A stretch of DNA of 64,000 nucleotides, taken from NCBI RefSeq assembly GCF_900112185.1, contig NZ_FOKP01000012.1:105199-169198 (forward strand), written 5' to 3'. This DNA comes from Allobosea sp. CRIB-10. GTDB lineage: Bacteria; Pseudomonadota; Alphaproteobacteria; Rhizobiales; Beijerinckiaceae. This document shows positions 60,260 through 64,000 of this stretch, in pieces. The stretch's first letter is position 1, and every line of letters begins with the position of its first letter. Position numbers and translations under genes: made by a program. The notes under the pieces were generated by a model. That model was not told the DNA's origin. It saw only the letters and a list, made by a program, of their open reading frames with translations, and ran no database searches.

Positions 60260-61434
60260 CGCGGTGGGGACGCATGAGCGAGTCCGAGCCGCTCGCCCGT
60301 TCGCGGCAGCCTTTCCGCTCCTTCTTCGCCCTGGCTGCGCTCGACGCCATCGCCGGCGTCCTGCTCTGGCTCCTGCCCTATGACTCGCCGAGTGTGAACG
60401 GGCATCGCGAGGAACTCCTCTGGGGCATGGTGCCGGCCGTCATGGCCGGTTTCCTGCTGACGGCATTGCCACGCTGGACCCACGCGCCGCCCATCCAGGC
60501 CGCGCTCGTCGATGCGCTCCTTCTGCTGTGGCTCGCAGGCCGCTTCGCCCATTGGTGGTGGCCGGATCACGGCAGCCTGCTCGCCGGAGCCTTCATCCTC
60601 GGACTTGCCGCGACGCTCGGCGTCAGGGTGGTCGCGGCCGGCAAGACGCGCGAGTACAAGATCGTCGCGCTCCTGGTCCTGCTCGCTCTTGCGGCCGTGC
60701 TGCCGAGCGTCGCGATGGATCGGCTTCCGGCGGGTTTTTCGCATCGGCTCGCACTGGCATCCGTGCTCGCGCTGGTCGCCATCATATCCGGTCGGATCAT
60801 CCCTGCGCTGACCGCGACCTGGCTGTGCCTGCACGACAAGGATCCTGCCCGGCGCCTGCCGCCGCTCTTCGAACTTGCCTCGGCCGTCGCCCTCGCGGCC
60901 GCGCTGGGCTGCTGGTGTCTCGGCCTCGGCGTCGGCACCCCAGCCAGCGCCTGCGCAGCCATCCTGCATTCGGTGCGGCTGCTCTCCTGGCGACCCCTGG
61001 ACGCGCTCGATCATCCCGGCCTGCTTGCGCTATATCTCGCCTATGGCTGGCTGCCAGCTGGCTTCGCGCTCCTTTTCCTCCATCAGGCCGGACTCGGCCC
61101 GTTCGGCGAAAGCGCCGCGATCCATGCCTGGGCGGTCGGAGCGATCGGCCTGATGTGCCTTGCCGTGATGGCAAGCATGATCCGCCGGCAGACGCGCCGC
61201 CCCTTCTCGAAGAGCGGGACGCTGACAGCGGCACTGGCCTGTGGCGCTGCGGCGGTTCCGTCGAGGCTCATGGTAGAGGTCGCGGGCCGCACCTGGCTGC
61301 TGCCGGCCGTGGCATGCTGGATCGGCGCCTTCCTGCTCTTTCTCCTGGCTTTCCGGGCGGAACTGCTATGGCCGCTTGGCCCGATCGCGAAGCCAGCGGA
61401 CCGGCCCCGGGTGGAAGCTAGACCGCCCGGCTGA
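60256..61434 (+). CDS. second NnrS-family membrane protein
   Basis: This 392-residue protein has 12 predicted helices and is distantly NnrS-like: RSFFALAALDAIAGVLLWLLPY, REELLWGMVPAVMAGFLLTALPRWT, SGRIIPALTATWLC and HAWAVGAIGLMCLAVMASMIRRQTRRP. It lacks the DWHVHEM histidines of the first NnrS (39822-41027), keeping HAW and one HRE histidine. It is translated in coupling with ubiX (ATGA). An ATG at 60274 with GGGGA before it is an alternative start. The overlap with the convergent hemN is 17 bp. Confidence 0.85.
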   Translation: MTRWGRMSESEPLARSRQPFRSFFALAALDAIAGVLLWLLPYDSPSVNGHREELLWGMVPAVMAGFLLTALPRWTHAPPIQAALVDALLLLWLAGRFAHWWWPDHGSLLAGAFILGLAATLGVRVVAAGKTREYKIVALLVLLALAAVLPSVAMDRLPAGFSHRLALASVLALVAIISGRIIPALTATWLCLHDKDPARRLPPLFELASAVALAAALGCWCLGLGVGTPASACAAILHSVRLLSWRPLDALDHPGLLALYLAYGWLPAGFALLFLHQAGLGPFGESAAIHAWAVGAIGLMCLAVMASMIRRQTRRPFSKSGTLTAALACGAAAVPSRLMVEVAGRTWLLPAVACWIGAFLLFLLAFRAELLWPLGPIAKPADRPRVEARPPG

Positions 61435-62761
61435 ATTGCCGGCCGGGCTGGTCGAGATGCGCATCGAAGGCGGAAGCGACCTTGCGGACGAACAGGCGCG
61501 CATCCTCCGGGAGCAGCACCCGGCTGCCATCGAAGCTGATCAGCCCAGCGCGCGAAAGATCCTCGAGCTTGCCTAGAGACGGAGCGAGGACCCGCCGGTC
61601 GACCGGATGCTGATCGCAGACGGCATCGATGTCGACCGCGAGATCGCACATCACCCGCTCGATCAACTCGGCGCGCAGGCGGTCCTCGGCTGTCAGGCGA
61701 TAGCCCTTGGCCGTAGGGAGGTCGCCATTGGCGACGTGCTCGGCATAGCGCCCGATCACCACCTCATTCTGGACATACCCTTGCGGGAGCCGCCCGATCG
61801 CCGAGGCGCCGAGGCCGATCAGCGCCTCGCAGCGATCGGTCGTGTAGCCCTGGAAATTGCGATGGAGCCGGCCCTGCGACAATGCCTTGGCCATCGCATC
61901 CGCGGGTCTGGCGAAATGATCGAGCCCGACTCGGATATAGCCGGCCGCGACGAGCTGCTGCGCCATCGTCTCCGCCTGCTCATGCCGCGCCTGGCCGTCC
62001 GGCAGGTCGGATGTCGCGATGCGGCGCTGATGCTTCTTGAACTCCGGCACATGGGCGTAGCCGAAGATCGAGAACCGGTCCGGGCGCATGGCGAGGCATT
62101 GCTCGACCGTATCGCGGCATGATTCGAGCGTCTGTTTCGGCAGCCCGTAGATCAGGTCGAAGCTGACGTCCGCGATGCCGGCGGCGCGCAGGCCCGAGAC
62201 GACCGTCGCGGTCTGCTCGACGCCCTGGACGCGGTTGATCGCCTTCTGCACGACAGGGTCGAAGCTCTGCACGCCGAGGCTGGCGCGATTGACGCCGGCC
62301 TCGGCCAGTGCGGCGGTCATTCTGGGCCCGAGCCGGCGCGGGTCGATCTCGACCGCGATCTCCGCCTGCGGATGCACGGCGAAATGCTGCCGCAGCAACG
62401 CGACGAGCTCGACGAAATCGGCCGGTTCGAGGATGGTCGGGGTGCCGCCACCGAAATGGATATGGCGAACGTCGAGCGGTGCGGAAAGCTGCCCGGCCAC
62501 CAACGCGATCTCGCTGCGCAGCACCGCGAGATAATCGACGATCGGGCCGTCGCGCAGCGCGACCGTGGTATGACAGCCGCAATACCAGCACATCGAGCGG
62601 CAGAAGGGCACGTGCAGATAGAGCGACGCCGTCGTGCCGGCAGCCAGCGCCCTTAGCCAGTCCGCATAGATGCCGGCGTCAATCTCGGCGTTGAAGTGCG
62701 GCGCCGTCGGATAGCTGGTGTAGCGCGGTAGCCGCTCATCCGCGTTAGGCGTGCCCTGCAT
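61418..62761 (-). CDS. hemN: oxygen-independent coproporphyrinogen III oxidase HemN
   Basis: This 447-residue radical SAM enzyme makes protoporphyrinogen IX without O2. The N-terminal RYTSYPTAPHF block is diagnostic of true HemN and not HemW. The cluster motif is FCRSMCWYCGCH (CxxxCxxCxC). HFGGGTPTIL, VEIDPRR, GVQSFDPVVQKAINRVQ and DLIYGLPKQT follow. An FNR-type box lies 61 bp upstream, so it is switched on at low oxygen and supplies heme for the Nap, Nor and cbb3 enzymes. Confidence 0.95.
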   Translation of the reverse strand: MQGTPNADERLPRYTSYPTAPHFNAEIDAGIYADWLRALAAGTTASLYLHVPFCRSMCWYCGCHTTVALRDGPIVDYLAVLRSEIALVAGQLSAPLDVRHIHFGGGTPTILEPADFVELVALLRQHFAVHPQAEIAVEIDPRRLGPRMTAALAEAGVNRASLGVQSFDPVVQKAINRVQGVEQTATVVSGLRAAGIADVSFDLIYGLPKQTLESCRDTVEQCLAMRPDRFSIFGYAHVPEFKKHQRRIATSDLPDGQARHEQAETMAQQLVAAGYIRVGLDHFARPADAMAKALSQGRLHRNFQGYTTDRCEALIGLGASAIGRLPQGYVQNEVVIGRYAEHVANGDLPTAKGYRLTAEDRLRAELIERVMCDLAVDIDAVCDQHPVDRRVLAPSLGKLEDLSRAGLISFDGSRVLLPEDARLFVRKVASAFDAHLDQPGRQFSRAV

Positions 62762-62821
62762 CGAAAGCTCCGAAAGTCGATTTTCCGGCGCACTTCGTAC
62801 CCTACATTGCAGCGCCCTTCT

Positions 62822-62835
62822 TTGATCGAGTGCAA
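62822..62835 (-). promoter_or_regulatory. FNR/FixK-type box upstream of hemN
   Basis: TTGATCGAGTGCAA fits TTGAT-N4-nnCAA. It is 61 bp upstream of the hemN start. The plus-strand neighbour at 63026 is 191 bp away, so hemN is the more likely target. Confidence 0.68.
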
Positions 62836-63025
62836 ACCAGCGGAATCGCCCTGTGCCAGGTCGGCGCGGGCGGAGGAGGGGGGTTGGGAGAGTCTCGGCC
62901 CTTCGGAGTGGCGAATGCCGATCAGAGAGGCCCCTGTGCGGCCAGCACGATCATCCGCTTGTTTGAGCAAGGACAAAGTATGAAGCCGCAGGTTGGCGGA
63001 TGCTGCGTCCCAAGAGGAGGATACC

Positions 63026-63427
63026 ATGCACCTTTTGGAACGTGCCCAACACTGGTGGAAGCGCCAATCCGGCCTGCGGCAACTCGATGCGGTCGGTCGG
63101 GACGCATTGCGGGACCTGGCCCGGGACGTCGGCGTGAATGAGGCCGACCTCTACAATCTCGTCTCGCGCAACGCTTCCGATGCCGGACTGCTGCCGCGGC
63201 TGCTGGCGAGCACCGGGCTCGACGCGGATCGCCTGTCGCGTCAGCAGCCGGTGGTCATGCGCGACATGGCGATCGTCTGCGCCGGATGCACAATGACGCA
63301 GCGCTGTCGCCGGGAGCTCGACCGCGAGCAGGCGTTGGCAGGTTACCGCCAGTACTGCGGTAACGCCGACACCATCGGCGCGCTCCGCCGGGAACGCCTG
63401 CGCTGGGAAGCACACCGAACAATCTGA
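63026..63427 (+). CDS. DUF6455 protein with cysteine motif
   Basis: This 133-residue soluble protein starts MHLLERAQHWWKRQSGLRQLD with a strong AGAGGAGG-like site. The C-terminal half has CAGCTMTQRCRRELD and, 22 residues later, RQYCGNA: four cysteines that may bind zinc or an iron-sulfur cluster. The architecture matches DUF6455. Related genes often lie in denitrification or microoxic gene sets, but the function is unknown. The ATG at 63026 is preferred over one at 62993, which lacks a ribosome site. Confidence 0.75.
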   Translation: MHLLERAQHWWKRQSGLRQLDAVGRDALRDLARDVGVNEADLYNLVSRNASDAGLLPRLLASTGLDADRLSRQQPVVMRDMAIVCAGCTMTQRCRRELDREQALAGYRQYCGNADTIGALRRERLRWEAHRTI

Positions 63428-63905
63428 GCGGGCCAAGGCGGATCACGCCGAGACCTCGGCGGCAATGTCAGCTGCATCTCTCCGCGAACGAGATGTCCTC
63501 ATCCGCCCCCGAGGGCGTGCAGTCACCCCGGCCAAAGCGTTGACCTGTGACCATGGGTGACCGCAATCTCCTGCCTCGCAGGTCTTTGCCTTCAGGCCGC
63601 CTTCCCCCGTCGTATTCAAGCGTTGGGTGAAAGTCCGGCGGGGGTCGGCCGGGCGCGCGAACCCGGCAGCAAGGCAAGGCCCAGATCTTGCTATCCGGGC
63701 AGCCCTACGAGCGAGCAGTCCTGCGAGGGAATTTTCCGGGATTTCGGCAAGCGCCCTGACGCGGCCACTGCCTGCGATCGCCGCTGTCCTCGATCGCGGC
63801 GCGGGGGCCCAGCCATTTGTGATTGCGGGCAAACACTGCTGCGCGTGGCCATCCGTCGAAGTTCGGCCAGGAGCTTTGCCTCGGTCTACGCCGTGCTCCC
63901 GACAT
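63428..63905. other. no supported gene
   Basis: Between the DUF6455 gene and the IS6 end I see no frame with a ribosome site or recognisable product. Several frames are open on both strands because of the high GC content, but they share no motif. Confidence 0.5.
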
Positions 63906-64000
63906 GGCTCTGTCGCAAACTGCTGCACGAGATTGGCTGTGGTATGATGGCTGCTCCGCATTGTGGGAGTCGTTCGATGTTCAAAGGCCGCCATTTCGAC
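63906..64000 (+). mobile_element. left end of an IS6-family insertion sequence
   Basis: The sequence ggctctgtcgcaaa at 63906 matches the IS6/IS26-type terminal repeat (GGCnCTGTTGCAAA). The transposase begins 71 bp inside it, the normal distance for this family. The element runs off the right edge. Confidence 0.8.
63977..64000 (+). CDS. IS6-family transposase, first eight codons
   Basis: The ATG at 63977 opens MFKGRHFD, the N-terminal signature of IS6-family transposases. The rest lies outside the window. The preceding terminal repeat supports the call. Confidence 0.8.

Noticed and set aside
63443..63994. Minus-strand ORF of 183 codons at the right edge
   Set aside because: It crosses the IS6 terminal repeat and start codon, lacks a ribosome site and shows no motif.
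1..64000. tRNA, rRNA, CRISPR arrays and a nosZ cluster
   Set aside because: I looked for clover-leaf-like ends, regularly spaced repeats and NosZ/NosR motifs and saw none. A covariance-model and repeat-finder scan would be decisive.

Overview
The window is high-GC DNA that reads as an alphaproteobacterium of the Hyphomicrobiales (Rhizobiales), possibly Bosea-like. I base this on FixNOPQ-type cbb3 oxidase genes, a napEFDABC operon of alphaproteobacterial type, short ATGA or TGATG gene overlaps, and IS3, IS5, IS6 and IS1380 elements common in that order. The genus is an inference; the sequence contains no rRNA or other marker.

Layout. (1) 1-9340 is accessory DNA. It holds a Tn3-like transposon edge (res site and tnpR), a mercury operon (merR divergent from merTPFA) with a textbook 19-bp-spaced promoter/operator, an AbiEi/AbiEii toxin-antitoxin pair, a decayed HNH-type gene, and IS3 and IS5 remnants. 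Between the remnants lie nsrR, a 40-residue membrane peptide behind a good NsrR operator, and a cupin. (2) 9356-17360 is the high-affinity oxidase block fixNOQP-fixI-fixS, interleaved with a DUF2189 protein and a 69-residue membrane peptide. An FNR/FixK-type box lies upstream. (3) 17411-22250 is the periplasmic nitrate reductase operon napEFDABC with an FNR-type box. (4) 22327-34409 is the nitrite/NO block: a Crp/Fnr regulator, norCBQD, a DUF2249 / 12-TM protein / DUF2249 / DUF59 module, nirK-nirV, norE-norF and an nnrR-like regulator. (5) 34410-39160 is an AT-rich intergenic stretch followed by a putative exopolysaccharide cluster (TackOD1 protein, processive GT2, HlyD-type adaptor). (6) 39297-42504 has a decayed membrane gene, nnrS, pseudoazurin and a TetR regulator. 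(7) 42565-44229 is an IS1380-family element. (8) 44351-54678 is a co-directional run: DUF3141 (PhaC-like), pta, ackA, HlyD, RbbA-like ABC, ABC-2 permease, fabI. (9) 54682-55564 has a palindromic repeat, an internal fragment of pyrG and a small ORF. (10) 55592-63427 carries ubiTUV for O2-independent ubiquinone synthesis, divergent from ubiD-ubiX-nnrS2, then hemN and a DUF6455 protein. (11) 63906-64000 is the left end of an IS6-family element.

How it works together. Nitrate is reduced by Nap, nitrite by the copper enzyme NirK with pseudoazurin as likely donor, and NO by cNOR. No nosZ is present, so N2O is the end product encoded here. FixNOP handles trace O2, UbiTUV plus UbiD/UbiX supply quinone, and HemN supplies heme without O2. 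Eight 14-bp Crp/Fnr-type boxes tie these units together. A TTGC/TTGT-type set (norC, the DUF2249 module, nirK, pseudoazurin, ubiT/ubiD) looks like an NnrR regulon. A TTGA-type set (fix, nap, hemN) looks like FNR/FixK. Neither regulator in the window carries the FNR cysteine cluster, so an oxygen-sensing FNR/FixK is probably encoded elsewhere.
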